Source of the DNA: Lithospermum erythrorhizon
Lineage: Eukaryota > Streptophyta > Magnoliopsida > Boraginales > Boraginaceae
Assembly: GCA_019722365.1 (NCBI GenBank)
Contig: JADFUC010001644.1
Span: forward strand, 186,001-250,000
Direction of reading: 5' to 3'
DNA: 64,000 bases
Shown: positions 47,276 to 60,712 of the stretch, in pieces
Numbering within the stretch: the first letter of the stretch is position 1
Layout of the letters: each line of letters opens with the position of its first letter
Program-made: the position numbers and the translations under genes
Notes under the pieces: model-generated
The model's input: only the letters and a program-made list of their open reading frames with translations
Databases searched by the model: none
What the model was told of the DNA's origin: nothing

Positions 47276-48897
47276 ATGATGAAGTTCTTGAAACTAGAAA
47301 AAACACAAGTAATATTAAGATTGGTAAAAACCATATTTGTATTAACTACTATGTTCATTTCACTTTTATTAGTCTCAGCGCCAATTCTCATCGTTTTAGC
47401 TGATGCTCTGCTTCCATCAGCGCTTTTGTCAGCTTCATTATCTCCTGAGTCTCTCTCCTTCAATACTCTTTATGATCATTTCAACAACTATGATTTTCGT
47501 TACTCGTTGATCGATATTCCACTAATTTCCATCGTTAGGTCCATCGTCATATTATGTAAGTTGATATTGATTGTCGTCTGAAAAGATTGTCGGGTTTTGA
47601 ATTTTGATGGTTGCGTTGTTAAATTTTGAGATCCAATATTTTTGTATTTGTTGTATAGTGTTTGGTGAAAATTGTATTGAAGATGGTGTTTTTAATGTAA
47701 TTTATAAATATATTATGCTAATTTGGATTTGAATTAAGTTATATGTCAACTAAGGCCTGAAAATCATACCTTTCTCGTCATTTTGGCTAAGATCAAGTGT
47801 AGTATGAGTTGTTACTAGTTTAATGTATGATGTGGGACATTGGTCCACACGACATTAACTCATTTATTATGGGGATAGTCCATTAAGTTAGCTTAATATG
47901 ATGGTTTTCGAGTGTGGCCTTGGCGCACCCTATGGCCGCAAATTTTGTTACTTTTGATAATGGAGTATGAAAGATGGAATTTTGATGATGAAGGACAATT
48001 TTAATTTCGAGAAATTTAGGTTTTATTTTATTTATGTTTCGATTGCTAATGGAGTTGATTTTTTGTGTTTGCAGGTGTTTATAGTTTGTGTGACGGACCA
48101 GGAAGGTCACGAGGGCCGTATTTGAGTATTGCTACAATGTGTTCAGTGTCTTCTTTAGTGTTTGTTTCGTTGAAAGCTTCGTATGTTTTCAGCAATCGAA
48201 CGATACAGAGCAGTTATGTTGGAGTGGTGGAGGTTGTCTTGTTGCTCATGTCTTCATTAGCTTTTGCAATTGGACATGTAGTTGTGGCTTATAGAATCAG
48301 TTGCAGAGAGCGAAGGAAGCTTCTCGTCTACAAGATTGATATCGAAGCTGTAAGTACTCCATCTAATTATTTTATTTCCTCTCGATTATTTGCTCATTAG
48401 CTAGCTAGTTAGGCGATTGGAAATGAGAATTAGTCTATGTGGACAAATTTATTGGGACAATTGGAACTATTGTATTTGTAGCTTCAATTTTGGAACTATT
48501 GTTCAATTTTGTTGTGTGGATGATGTTCATAAGGAAAAATGTTAAGTAACACAGTTCATTAGTGGCATCGACTTATTCAGGACAATTGTATAGATTGATA
48601 ATTCATTCCTGTTATGTCTCTGTTCATATTCAGCACTAGTTTGATGGTTGTATTTAAACATCAAACTAACCTTCCATTTCGATAGTTGTTAGTTGTTACT
48701 TATACTCTCTACAAAAGAAGTGGTAGAAGTTGAGTAAATACCAAGTTGTTTCTTTGTTTGAGCTTTACAATTGGCGCAGATTTGGTCATCGTTTTAGCAT
48801 AATAAGTTAACAATGGTTCATATGTCTGCAGGTTTCGGCATGCAAGAATGGGTTCCCTAGATACCAAAAGTTGCTCAAGGAAGAAAGAGTCAAATGA
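47276..48897 (+). CDS. SUE4-like multi-pass membrane protein (alpha/beta-hydrolase-related)
   Basis: Three exons, 47276-47555, 48075-48349, 48832-48897, all GT-AG; 206 residues. The protein starts MMKFLKLEKTQVILRLVK and has about four hydrophobic segments (about 14-46, 83-96, 105-130, 140-165). It ends in a charged tail, GFPRYQKLLKEERVK, with CRERRKLLVYKIDIEA before it. It matches what I recall of the small plant family annotated as alpha/beta hydrolase-related, including Arabidopsis SUE4, linked to low-sulphur tolerance. No hydrolase triad or GxSxG motif is visible, so the hydrolase label is doubtful and the biochemical role unknown. A second ATG follows at once (47279). The 5' flank is the end of an LTR relic. 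Confidence 0.82.
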
Positions 48898-50735
48898 TCT
48901 GACAGTGAATTCCGAAATTCTTATTCAGATCCGGGTTTCAGGTAATAATTTCAAAGAATCTCTGAAACAAGTTATAAATAATGTCCTGACAGCCCATCAC
49001 CAACCGAATCTTAATAATTCTAGCCGTTATACTTGTACATAACATAGATATCAACATTTTTTTAATGATTTGGTAGTTTATATAGCTGTATAACTAACAT
49101 GAGATTTTACCATTTTCTTCAGGTGTTCGAAGGAGACCTGTAACCCGTTTATAACCTCACAAGGGATGATGGTGTGAATAATGCGGTTGCTACACTGTAT
49201 ATATTTAGTATTTATAGATGTATAAGATAACAACAAGAAGATGAAGAGAAAACAAAAGAGATGAAGGGGTTGATCGATTATACCAAATGCGTGTAAATTA
49301 CAGGATGCTACTCGGATGATGTATTGTCCGTGATTGAATTGTAGTTGGGGATGGTGATTTTACATTCCATTCAAATACTACAATGGCACCCAAATATAGT
49401 TAATAGTAACAATGATCAATGAATGTATTTACCATCAAAGGATCATAGCAGTATTAATTTGATATCCCGCTTAAAGTAGAGTGTGATTATCAATTGGTGA
49501 AAGTGTAAAACTAGGGCATCCATACTAAAAACATTAGCAGTGTATGACACGGTTGTACTCTGCCCTCATCATGTACAGATTTATGTTAATTGAATGTATT
49601 AGTGATTGTTAATTCATCTCAAAGTCTAGTGTTTTCACCTTTTATGTAAAACTTTGGACACTGCATACCCTGATGGGCAAATTACTTGGATGAGTTCGAT
49701 TTGAGGATGTGGTTGTCACAAGTTAGCGATTATAAATAGTCTTGCATTCCAGAATCAAACCGAACTAAGTCTTATCAAATTACATGAATCGGCTATATGA
49801 ATACGACGTTTTCCTTCCGTTCTTTCTTAGGCATCTGTGTCCATACACGACTATCATAACTTTAAAATATATTACTATTTATAACGCGATCATACCACCT
49901 CAAGTGATTCTCCCCCAATAAAATCAACTTATAATCTATCTCAAATCACTTCATATTAAATTTTATACCATCCTGACATCCTCATAAGTTCTATTGATAT
50001 CTTATGGAAGTAGAGAATAAATAATGTCATTGGAGAATGTTGGAGTGAAATGAACTGTACCAACTTTCTACTGCTGGGTTACCAATTCATGAAAAAGTCA
50101 AAATTAGGTTTACTTGACAGCAGTATCGTCGCCATAATTGGATTCCACGTAAGGAATGACAAATTGTAAAGGTTTTTGGTGGATTAAGGATAAGTTATCA
50201 CGTAATCATGTCGTAACAACTCTTATCTATCTATCTGGATATTCTTCGCCCTTTTAACTTTTGTAATATTTATGATTTACACGGATGTTTTTTGCCCCCA
50301 CTTGTTGGTCGAATATTGTTTGCTAGAATATTTTGACTAAACTAACATATCTGATTAATCACATGTTTAATTACTTTTGTAAGTGGATTACAATTTATAA
50401 CAGTAATTATTCTTATATTTGACCACGTGATTTTTTATTCATATCGTCCAATCTCTTATTATTTAGTGTTAAATTGTTAATGTAGGAACGTTTGTTAAAT
50501 CCCCAGTAAGCAACTTAAATTTAATTAATTGACTTTTAATTTATTAAAATTTATTTGTTAATAATGAATTATTTTAAATTGCTTAATAAACTAAATATAT
50601 CAGAAATCGTAACAAATTTTTTAAGTTAAAATTTTGTACTTATTCTCTCTTAAAAAATCGAAGTGATAAAATTGAGATTTACATCTTTGAATTAAAACAA
50701 AGTAATTTTTCTTGCATTTCAACTTAACCTACATG
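48898..50735. other. Downstream flank, nothing recognised
   Basis: Contains the 3' UTR of the SUE4-like gene and AT-rich intergenic DNA. No frame or repeat is supported. Confidence 0.4.
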
Positions 50736-50945
50736 TGTATTATTACTATTATAATAATAATAATAGTAATAATAATAATGATAAAAATAAAATATTAATA
50801 ATAAGAATAATAATAATAACAAAAATAATAATAATAATAATAAAATATAAATAATAATTATAATAATAACAAAAACTATTATAATAATAATAATAATAAA
50901 TTAAAATAATAATAATTTTAATAATAATAATTATTATAATTTAAG
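50736..50945. repeat. Compound AAT/TAA microsatellite, about 200 bp
   Basis: Long interrupted runs of (AAT)n/(TAA)n with single-base interruptions (AAC, AAAATAAA, TTATTATAAT). Expected to be length-polymorphic. Confidence 0.9.
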
Positions 50946-52010
50946 TTTCAATCATTCGATTTAGAACGATTTTTTAGTTTTTAGATTTATGAAAATGCAA
51001 TTTAGAGTTGATATTATACTATGAATTATTGATATGCATTAACATTGACAGATATATAAATTTTTCTAGAAGAAAATAACGCTAATTGCTCTCATAGTAA
51101 ACAATTTCGGTTTACGAATTGACCTATGCAACAAAATGGTTAGTTTATAATTTTAATTTCCAAAATATCAAAAATTTGATTCCTTCGTTTTCACTTAATC
51201 AACTCAAATCAAACATGTTAAACGAATCAAAAGTCACAGATTTGGCTTGAACGAAATGATTACAAAAGTCACTAAGACAACTAGTTAAAGCCTTCATAAT
51301 GTTTGTTATTGATAAGTAGTGGCGCTAGTAGTGGCAGCTATTTCATTCTCAATTTTTTTTATTGAATTTACAGATCATACATATATTGATTGTGCAATTG
51401 AATGATACATATGACAGCATGTCCCAATAATAGTGCCCATCTTCCCTGTAATTAGCGCAGGATCTTCATCTAATTAATTCAACTTATCCCATCAAATCAT
51501 ATATAGAGGATGCCATCAAACCTAGACATGAGAATTAAACTATATTTTGTCATTAATGTTTTTCTTAACTATAAAACCAATAATAGTTGTACAAAGAAAG
51601 TTGAGTCCACTTTTTCATGTTTTCATTTCTACGTAAGTGAAAACTGCAAAATGCTCCTACAAAACTGTAATCTAATATCATGAGTTATCAAATATGATCT
51701 TTCAAACAAGTATAATGGACGGATACCTAAAGGCCCAACTTAAGCATGATTTGGAGTATTAATGAGGTTCACCTAGCCCATATTCCGTGGTCCATTGGTC
51801 TATATGTACAACAAGTCAAAACAATACAAGCAAGTTGTACTTGACCAATTGGTTCGTGCATTATAAGGTGATAATACACGTTAAACAATGAGATAGTAGT
51901 TGAGCCATGCAGCAACTCAAATGTGGAAGTGATGCCTGGGGTGGCCTGTAGAGGAATGAGGAGATAGTGAATTTAGTGGTAGATATAATTCAAACAATGA
52001 GACTTTAACA
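50946..52010. other. Intergenic, nothing recognised
   Basis: AT-rich flank between the microsatellite and the LINE. No supported frame. Confidence 0.4.
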
Positions 52011-52014
52011 GGCG

Positions 52015-55000
52015 CTTCTTCCCTGCTCGACAGAGTTGGTTATGGGAGTTGCATGGCGAGGGTGGTCGTTTAAGGGGGTTAGAAGAAGTAATGAAGCGGA
52101 GTGCAAACCGATTTGGGAGTTCAGGGGGAGTATTAAGTGTAGGGGGACAAACGACAATTGGGGAGGTGCCCCTAGTAGTAAACAGGAATGGAGGTTGGAC
52201 ACTGGTAAGCGTTTGTTGCTTGAGTTGGGGGGCAGAGGAGATGCTGATAGCGGAATTGAGTTGGGGGTACAAAGTGTGTTGGACATATACGAGTTTCTTC
52301 TGCTGAGGTGAGTGTGCTTGACCTTAACCGGCCTCAATTGTTTAGATGAGGATCATCACATGCTAACTGTCAGGGCATCGGAAGATCACCGACAGTCGGT
52401 GCCCTGCAGGATATGTTGCACCCGTAACCCTGATATTGTTGTTTTGCTAGAAACAAAAATAAAAGAAAAAAATAGAAAAAATTGTTAATAGTTTAGGTTT
52501 AATTTCTGTTTTTATTATTAAGTCTTGTGGGTTTAGCTGGTGGGTTGGTGATTATGTGGAAGTTACAAAGAGTGTTACTGTTGAGAATTAAATTAGTATA
52601 TTGACCACTATCACTAATGATAAGGGGTAGATGTTAGGCAATTGTTTGTATGTTAGCTGCGAGAGAGAATGTTCGAAGAACCAACAATAATTGCATGATT
52701 TGGTAGGCTTGTCAGATTTTAGGGGGGCTATTATGGGAGATTTTGTGACATTCTATCTGCAGAGGAAAACAAGGGGTAGTATCCGTTCAAAGGGGCTTAT
52801 GGTTGTTCGAGATTTTGTTAGGGGACTGCAGGTACTTGATTTGGGTTATGTTGGGCATCCGTTTACTTGGTGGAATAGCGAGAGGGAGATGGGGCAATCA
52901 AATTGCGATTGGACAGGATTCTTACAATACCTCTATGGAACCTTGACTTTGCAGTGCTACATGCTTTCATCTGGACATGGTGGGGGCGGATCATTTGCCC
53001 GATTATGTTGGATACGGATCTTAAAAAGTGGCAAGTCAAAGCGTCGGTTCATATTTGATAGTAGATGGGTGGGTAAAAGAAGGTTGTGAGGAGGTCTCGT
53101 TAAAATGCTTGGGGCTGTGTGGTGACTGGCAAAATAAAGTTTGTGCGAATGAAGCTAATTTAGTGGTGCAAAGTTAATAATTTGAATTCGCGGGTTAGAA
53201 TTGAGATATTTAGTCACGGTTGGGGGGCAGTCGAATCAGGAGGGATAGCTGGGGAGGATATTCATTCGCGCTAGAGAGGAGCTGGATAGGGCATGGGGCG
53301 AAGGAAGTTTATTGGAGGAACAGGCTAGTTCAAAACATCTGCAGGAAGAGACCGGAACGAAATTTTCATGCAACCACTATGCTTAGGAGACCTAGAACCG
53401 TATCTTGGGATTGGAGGATGCGGATGGGGTGTGGAGAGAAGGCGATATGAGCATGTTGAGGTGGAGGTTTACGCTATTTTCAATAATATTTTTAGTGCTA
53501 ATGAGTGTGCCATCCAGAAAAGCTACACAAAAGAGTACCGACGAGATGAACATGCAATTGGCAGTATTGTTTCAGTTGAGGAAGTTAAGCGAGCTGTGTT
53601 CGAGGCGGCTGGCTGGCAAATCACCTGGACGAGATGACATGGCGGTACTTTTCTTTCAATCTTTTTTGTAGCATATTATTTCTGTTGATATTGTCAATGT
53701 TGTTAATAGTTTTCTATAGTTCTAATTGCTTAAATATGTTAATATACCAATATACATTTGATTCCTAAAAACCTTCTGCGATGTGAGTATGAGTGACTTC
53801 CGACCTATTAGTTTGTATGTATTCTTAAGATTATAGGGAGAGTACCATGACATCCGATTGAGAAATTAATGCTCATGTATTATCTCGGAGTATCAAAGTG
53901 CATTTTCTGTAGGGCGTATTATTTGAATAACATTCCCAGAAGTGCTACATTACATGAGATAATAGAATAGTAAGAATTGCTGTAGCTCTTAAGCTGGACA
54001 TGAGTAAGGCATATGATAGGGTGGAATGGAAATTTTACGAGATGATTATGCTTAAATTGTTGGTTTGTTGGATGTGGGTTGATTAGACAATGTGATTTGT
54101 ATCCTGCATTTCTTATAGCTTCTTAATTAATAGATTGCCTTGAGGGCTTTATTAGGCCGACTAGGAGGATCAATCAAAGTGACCCCTTCTCGACCTACTT
54201 TTTTTCTTTTATGTGCGGGCGCTCACTTGTATCGCCGAAGCGGAGGAGGACATTGGTAGGTCGGCTTAGTAGAGATTGCGGAGTAGCCATATTCTCTTTG
54301 TAGAGGGATACAATGTTGTTTTGCCAAGGCTAATAGAATGAAGGTCAGGGAGGTGTTCTAGTTTTGGCGGATTATGGAAAAGAAACCTCAGGACAGAAAA
54401 TTAATATTGACAAAAGTTCAGTTAGCTTTGATAGTGCTACTTTTTGCCATCTCTGAGGGAGGGAGGTAACGTTTTTGCTTGGGCATGAGGAGGTTCTGCG
54501 GATCATGGAAAATAATTGGGACTTCATGACATATTGGGACAACAACAAAAAGTTTTTAGCTTTATAGTGGAGACGTGTGGAAGCTAAGATTAAGGGAGGT
54601 GGAATGGTAGTTGTTGTCATGGCCAGGTAAAACTATTTGATCAAATGCAGCCGCTTTGGCGATCCCAATTTTGTTATGAATTGTTTCAAACTGCTCGGTT
54701 GGCATTATTGATAGCAGGCAGTTTATTGGCAAAATTCTTTTTGGGGTAACAATGAGGGTGATAGAGGAATTCATTGGAGGTCTTGGAATAGTTTATGCGA
54801 GGAGGAGAAGAATGAGGGATGTCTTGGATTCCGGGATTTGGAATGTTCGAACTTTGTTATGTTGGCTAAACAGGGGTGGAGGATTGTCACTCGTCAGACA
54901 TCTTTATTGTTTAAAGTTCTTAGGGAAGGTACTTTTTGTCGCTCTTCATTTATCCATGGTAAATTAGGAGCCAATCCTTCATTTAGTTGGAGGAGTCTCT

Positions 55001-56441
55001 TAAATTCGGCGGGTACTATTAAAGGGTCTTCGGTGGCGAGTTGGTGATGGAAAGAGCATTGATATGTGGCGGGCCAGCGGATACCTCGGGACACAGATTA
55101 TTTTATTAGAGGAGAGGGTGAATCGGCCAAAGGTGTGTCTCAGAGTTAATTAGCAATAGTAAATGGAGGGTAGAGGAGGGTGCGAAAATGTATGCAGGAG
55201 GGATGTTTCACTGGTTTTGTCGTGCCTTTGAGCCATAGTGGTGCACCGGATAGATTAATATGGAGTCACACGAGATGTGGCAGCTTCATCACTTGTTCCG
55301 GTTATAAAATGGCTCATACGATGAAGATCGGGGAGAGCTACCAGAAAGCTAAGGGGAGTGCAGCAGGCATCCGGATAGTCCTCAGTGGTCGAATGTATGG
55401 CAACTCAAGGGTACTTCCACCAAGTAAAACTCTTCGTGTCAAATGCTTGCATAATGTTCTACCAACCAAAGATCGATTGATGAAAAGGGGTGTCTTGATA
55501 GACCGTCTTGTATTTTCTGTAACGTTGGAAACGCTGCAACATATTTTCCTCGATTGTCGGTTACTTGCAGGTTATGGCTACCACTCGCCTTGGACTCTCC
55601 ACACGACCACTGGAGGACCGTGTGTCGTTCAGGATTGGTAGCCCGCACAACAAATCAGTTCAAGGCTATGGACGAAGGTGAGGAGGTGCTGAATGGAGTT
55701 GCGAACATGCTCTGGAGCATTTGGAAAGCACGGAATTACAAAGTATTTGAAGACCAACCTGTGCATGTGCCTAATATTATTCATCAGGGCTTCAACTATG
55801 TGAGGACTTGGATTAAATCAGGGGCAGCTGAGATCTTCTGATACTATACTTTATTTACAGAAGAGGATTCATTCAAAGAACACATCAAAATTTTTGGTGC
55901 CTGTGGAGCAGAGAGAAGTCAGTGGCAGCCACCATGTGCAACTTTTGTCAAAATGAATTGTGATGCAGGTTGGCTTAAGAGAATCAAAGGAGGTACAACA
56001 GGGGTTGTTTGCAGGGGCGATGAAGGTACATTTAAAGGAGCAAAGTTTCGAAGACTTCAGTGGGTTTCATGCAATGATTGCGGAAACATGCCTTACGAGA
56101 TGGACTTCATTTTGCTTGGGGCTCTCAGTGGGCTAGAAAGCGATTCCCAAGCCTTGATCCATATTCTTAATGGCGAGCAAAAGGTGCAGCAGGTAAGTAA
56201 TAGTTGAGGACATGCATCATGAAAAGATTTATGGAGCTCAAATTTCATTGCGTTAAAGATTGATTAACAATGCGGCTCATGTTATAACTCATTAGGATCA
56301 CCGGTGTACAAGAGGCGGAATGGCTTCTAAGTCCACCAAGTTGGCTAGAATCTAGCCTTATTTCGGATATGTAATGTTTACTTTATGTACGAACAATCTT
56401 TTCGCTTGTATGTTTCAATACAATCCGTTTGAGTAAAAAAA
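52015..56441 (+). mobile_element. Dead LINE (non-LTR retrotransposon)
   Basis: A decayed L1-like LINE, nearly full length for ORF2. In order on the plus strand: APE-type endonuclease start (NCQGIGRSPTVGALQDM at about 52367, then NPDIVVLLETKIKE after a frameshift) and its later part (LDLGYVGHPFTWWN at about 52833); reverse transcriptase (EEVKRAVFEAAG near 53577; [15 protein letters not shown] near 53985; SDPFSTYFF near 54177; SGQKINIDKSSVSFD near 54389); zf-RVT (LPTKDRLMKRGVLIDR near 55458); RNase H (KMNCDAGWLKR near 55951; LESDSQALIHILNG near 56130). The catalytic FADD box is lost (LFVEG near 54300). Stops and shifts are frequent. An A tract closes it at 56434-56441. ORF1 was not identified; 52015-52300 may be its tail. 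Confidence 0.9.
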
Positions 56442-58888
56442 ACACAACATATGCACAATAATAAAACCACATCCTTATGCCTCATTTCATGCCATTCGTT
56501 ATTTCCACTTTTTACTTCAATAATATAACTCTCTTTGAATCAACTATTATGTAATTTTCACCTCCTCTTCCTGTGTCTCTCTAAAAGAAACACACACAAA
56601 AAACTTCTCCATCAAAATTACATTTTTTGGAGGTAATAACCACCATTTTTTGTGGTTTTTCTTTACATTTCAATTCTTTTTTATTTTTTATTTTAATCAT
56701 CCTAAGTGTTAGATCTTGTTAATCTAACACTTTTCTATAGTTAGTGTAGTTTTTCTTTAGTCTATGTGGATTAATATTACATTTCTTGGTATCCTGCCCG
56801 TTGATGATTTGCTTTACAAATACAAGCGTATTCCTCACTTTGTGAATATATACTCACGAGAGATGAAGATATATATAAATGAAAATGCATTTGAGAACTG
56901 GAGGCATGCGCGTTGTATTATTTAGTAGGAATATTTTGTGCTTAATAAAGTATTATAATTTTCTTTTAGTAGATGTCGATATGTGATTACATCAGTTTCA
57001 TCGATTAATCATCTTTTGCGTGAAGTATTTATGTTGATTGATGTAAAGTATTCCTTATTTGAATTGTATGCGTAGTAATTACTTTATTTATGAATGAATA
57101 TTAATCATCGTTTCAATTAAAAAAATATTATATAAATCTTTGAGTATACATAAAAAAACTCTTTTTTGATAATTTTTAGAATGGGAGGGAAATCACTAAC
57201 GTTTCAAAATTCCATTATATTACTCGCATTTGGGGACCCTGCTTCACTCAACACGACAACCTGTCCCAAAAATAACAAAGTTCATTGTTGGATCATTTAA
57301 GTTTAATGAAGGCGGGTAAAAGTTTTAATGAAAGGGTAATTTAGTCGCCTGGCATTAAAATGTTTAATTTAACACTTCTTACACGTGGGTTGGACAACAG
57401 CAGAAAACCGTCCAAGATTCTCCGGCTTCAACAAACACCTTCTTGCATCTCTTCGCTTGCGGTATTTGTAGAGCAGTTAGCAGAAGAAGAGCAGGAGAAA
57501 GTGTAGTGAAATAACGTTGGGTGTTTGTGTATAAATAAAATAAAGAAGATTTGGGGGGGGGTTTTAGAAGGTGGAAAATGTGTGTGGGCCCAAATTACAA
57601 ACTTCGTTAAGTAACGTGTCTACGTGATAGACTTGTTATTTTGATAGAAGTAGTCGCATGTGTAGCAAATTTTCTTAAAGTCTAAAAATGATGTTGAAGA
57701 CAAGAAAATAAGCGGTTCTTGAAAATATTATTGATATGATTTGATCTGATCTCTATTTGTTCCTCAAGTTACACTTATTTCTGAGTTAAGGTAGCCCAAG
57801 CGGCTTGTTCTTAGACTTGATTATTGAACAACAGCTTGAGCAAACTTGGATGTTGCGTATTTTGATTGAGGGAGCAGATAGTTTGATCTTGAGCACTGTT
57901 TGAATCTTGAATGTTTAGTTGAAGAGCTTGAATGTTTGAATATTTGAAGATTGAATCTTGAAGATTCGAAGATTCAAAGGGCGAAAGGTTTGAATGTTCG
58001 TATCTGACTTGAATGTTGAGGGAGAGGATTACCGATTTGTGTGATTTCTCTGCTTAACTTTTGTCTTAACTTTTTTTGCAGATGATTTCCCCCAATTCCC
58101 CCCACAAAATGAATGTGAATCTCATACATTTATAGGCGTTTTGAGTGATGAAGAATTTGGATTTGGGGCGAGCGATTAGGTTTCGGCTTTGGACTTTGGT
58201 TGGTACGGCTTGGGCATAAGATAGTATTTTCGACTTAATTAAAGAATAATTATATATGATTTTTGTTAAATCAAAGTATATCTTTGTATTTATTTAAAAG
58301 ATATAATTATTGACTCTTTAATTATTTTCACATGTTTATTTGGGAGAAATAACTATTTATTATGATCCGTTTACCATTAATAGCCGGCGTAATTAAGCGT
58401 CGATTTGAATCACGATAATTTATAATTTAATAATAGCGCTATGTATAAATATTTAATTGGACTGCATGATTTAATTAACTAAATTCAAAGGTATAATTTA
58501 TTAAGTGGAACTTAGTGGTAGATTTAATTGGAATATTTATTGAATAAATTTTGTTATCAAGAGCATGGGTCTATTTTTTTAAATATGAAGGATCGTATAT
58601 AATGGGTTGTGAGTGATGTGAAATATGTTACTACCATTCGCCCATAATTTTATTGTTTTCCATAGCTTTCTTTTTTTCAACAAGAAATCATTTTATCAAA
58701 TGAAAAAAATAAGTCTGGAAGTGAAGTGCGTAATTCAACCATATTATTCAACCATATTTTGATCCGTTGATCTTCTATTACCAATTAATTAGTTGATCCA
58801 CTCCAGAATCTTGTTCGATCACTGAATTTTTCTTTACCTTTAGATTATTATTATTTTGTTCTGAAAATTTAGCATTTGGGTACAAAAA
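56442..58888. other. Intergenic upstream of Yippee gene
   Basis: About 57180-57260 shares AATTCCATTATATTAC and nearby sequence with the TIR element at 15.6 kb and may be a fragment of that family. About 57880-58020 is a dense run of TTGAATGTTTGAA/GAAGATTGAATC units. 57540-57560 has a G run. No gene or clear TATA box. Confidence 0.45.
57880..58020. repeat. Short degenerate TTGAA-unit repeat
   Basis: Repeated GCTTGAATGTTTGAA, TATTTGAAGATTGAATC, TTGAAGATTCGAAGATTC and similar units, partly self-complementary through GAATC/GATTC. Not coding. Confidence 0.6.
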
Positions 58889-60712
58889 ATGGGAAGAATT
58901 TTCGCGTTAACACTAGAAGGAAGGATCTATAGCTGCAAACACTGTGGAACACATCTTGCTTTAACTGATGATATCGTTTCTAAGGTTCTCAATTTTTTAT
59001 ATCATCATTTTTTTTTATTGATGATAATTGATTTTTTTTATTGCTGACTTTTTTTTTGTATTTTTGGTTTACTTGTGTTGTTCTTCAGTTGATAGCCAAT
59101 AGTACCAAAATCCTTAAAAGTTTGCCTAGTTTGATCTTCATGATAAAAAATAACAAACTTTGGTAGCTTAATTAACACGTATAAATTTGATTTGAATCAA
59201 AATTATGAAATTAATAATAAAGTAGCGTGGAAATACTATATTTTGATATTTTTTAATAAAATATTATAGTGAGATAAACACATCAAAATTAGAAAGTGTA
59301 CGATCTTTTATTGATGGAGGGAATAGGTTTTAGCATTGTTAAGGTATGATTGTTGTTTGATAATGGTTTTTTGTATATTTCCTTTTTTCGATATTAGAAG
59401 TCTATTAAGCTTGATTTTGATTACTTAAGAATGTTGTTGGTCTAACTTGTGGTTTAGCTTATGTGGGTGCATTTTGGGGGTTTAAATTTCAATTGATTGA
59501 AGTGGAGATAAATGCGAAATGGTTTTGATAGAAGCAACATTGTGCTCTTTTTGTGTTTCCTAAGGTTGGAATATGGGAGTCCTCGGTTCGACTATAGGCA
59601 CATACTGTGTTGTTAACGGTTTAGTATTCTTTCGAACTAATTGTATTCAATTGTTGGGTTACTCGACTCTAGCTCAAAAGAAACAAACACTGATAATGTA
59701 CTTCGCCTGTTCAAAAATAGTAGATGCATGACTGTACAAGGTTGTTTCTTAGGCTTCTAGTTTGTAGTTGTCGAGAACGTTGTTCTCATAATGCAATGAG
59801 AGGGGATTACATTTCTGAAAATTTACAAATGACAAGTTTTATGTGCATATATTGTTCTACTTCATCAATTTCCCTAATGCAGAGTTGCTCGACTCTGTTT
59901 TAATGTTTTCTTCCATGCAGTCGTTTCACAGCAAGAATGGGAAGGCTTATCTGTTCAAGAAGGTGTAAGTATTCCACTTCTTCAGTTTCGTTTTAGATGT
60001 TTGGGTCGTACTTGCCTTATAAGATAGCCTGCGTATTCCACTTCGATTTCAGTGTGCAATCTTGTGTATTCTATCTTTAGACAATTTTTCTCCTCTTTTA
60101 ATAACCTTTGATAGTTTGAATCACCAAATCTAATTTTGAAAAATCTTCATGAATACTTTGACCATCGAGATTATCTTGCTACTGAATTGGTTGAGCACAA
60201 AATTTTATCGTCTTGTGGTAGCATTCAAGCAGGTATGGAGTGTATACTGAGAGATAATATTAATGGAGCTTTTGGACTTTATGTTACCTTCCCATTTTTA
60301 CAGAGTAAACGTCACCACTAGCGAGAAGGAAGATAGGATGATGATCACTGGGATGCACACTGTGGTTGACATCTTCTGCGTTCGCTGTGGATCAATTGTT
60401 GGATGGAAATATGTAAGACAATTGGGGAAAGTGAGTCTGTAGGTTTCTGTTACACAGATATGGCTACTAACCCTTTCCCAATGTTTCCCAATGTATTTCA
60501 GGAATATGCCCATGAGAAGAGTCAGAAATACAAGGAAGGCAAATCTGTCATCGAGCGGTTAGTAATATCTACATTTTCAGGACTAATCACTTGTTATTCC
60601 TATCACTTATCTTTTCATGTGGAACAGATTCCAGGTTTCTGGTCCAGATGGAAGCCATTACTGGCCGAGTCACGAAGCACATATTGGAGGAAGCGATGCC
60701 GAGGATGTTTGA
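58889..60712 (+). CDS. Yippee-like putative zinc-binding protein
   Basis: Five exons: 58889-58984, 59921-59964, 60304-60412, 60502-60557, 60628-60712; 129 residues, GT-AG introns. Exon 2 is taken to use donor GTAAGT at 59965 rather than GTGTAA at 59963, because only this keeps KKVVNV and the frame. Yippee proteins fold as a single zinc-binding domain. The signature CX2C-X52-CX2C is met exactly (C16, C19, C72, C75). [18 protein letters not shown] and [15 protein letters not shown] are typical. The tail [16 protein letters not shown] is histidine-bearing. The molecular role in plants is not known. It converges on PSRP4, whose stop is 373 bp away. Confidence 0.92.

Noticed and set aside
52005..52337. 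Pair of antisense frames at the LINE start
   Set aside because: Shadow frames opposite the 5' part of the LINE; no recognisable protein.
59963..59966. Alternative donor GTGTAA for Yippee exon 2
   Set aside because: It breaks the frame into exon 3; the donor two bases later restores KKVVNV.
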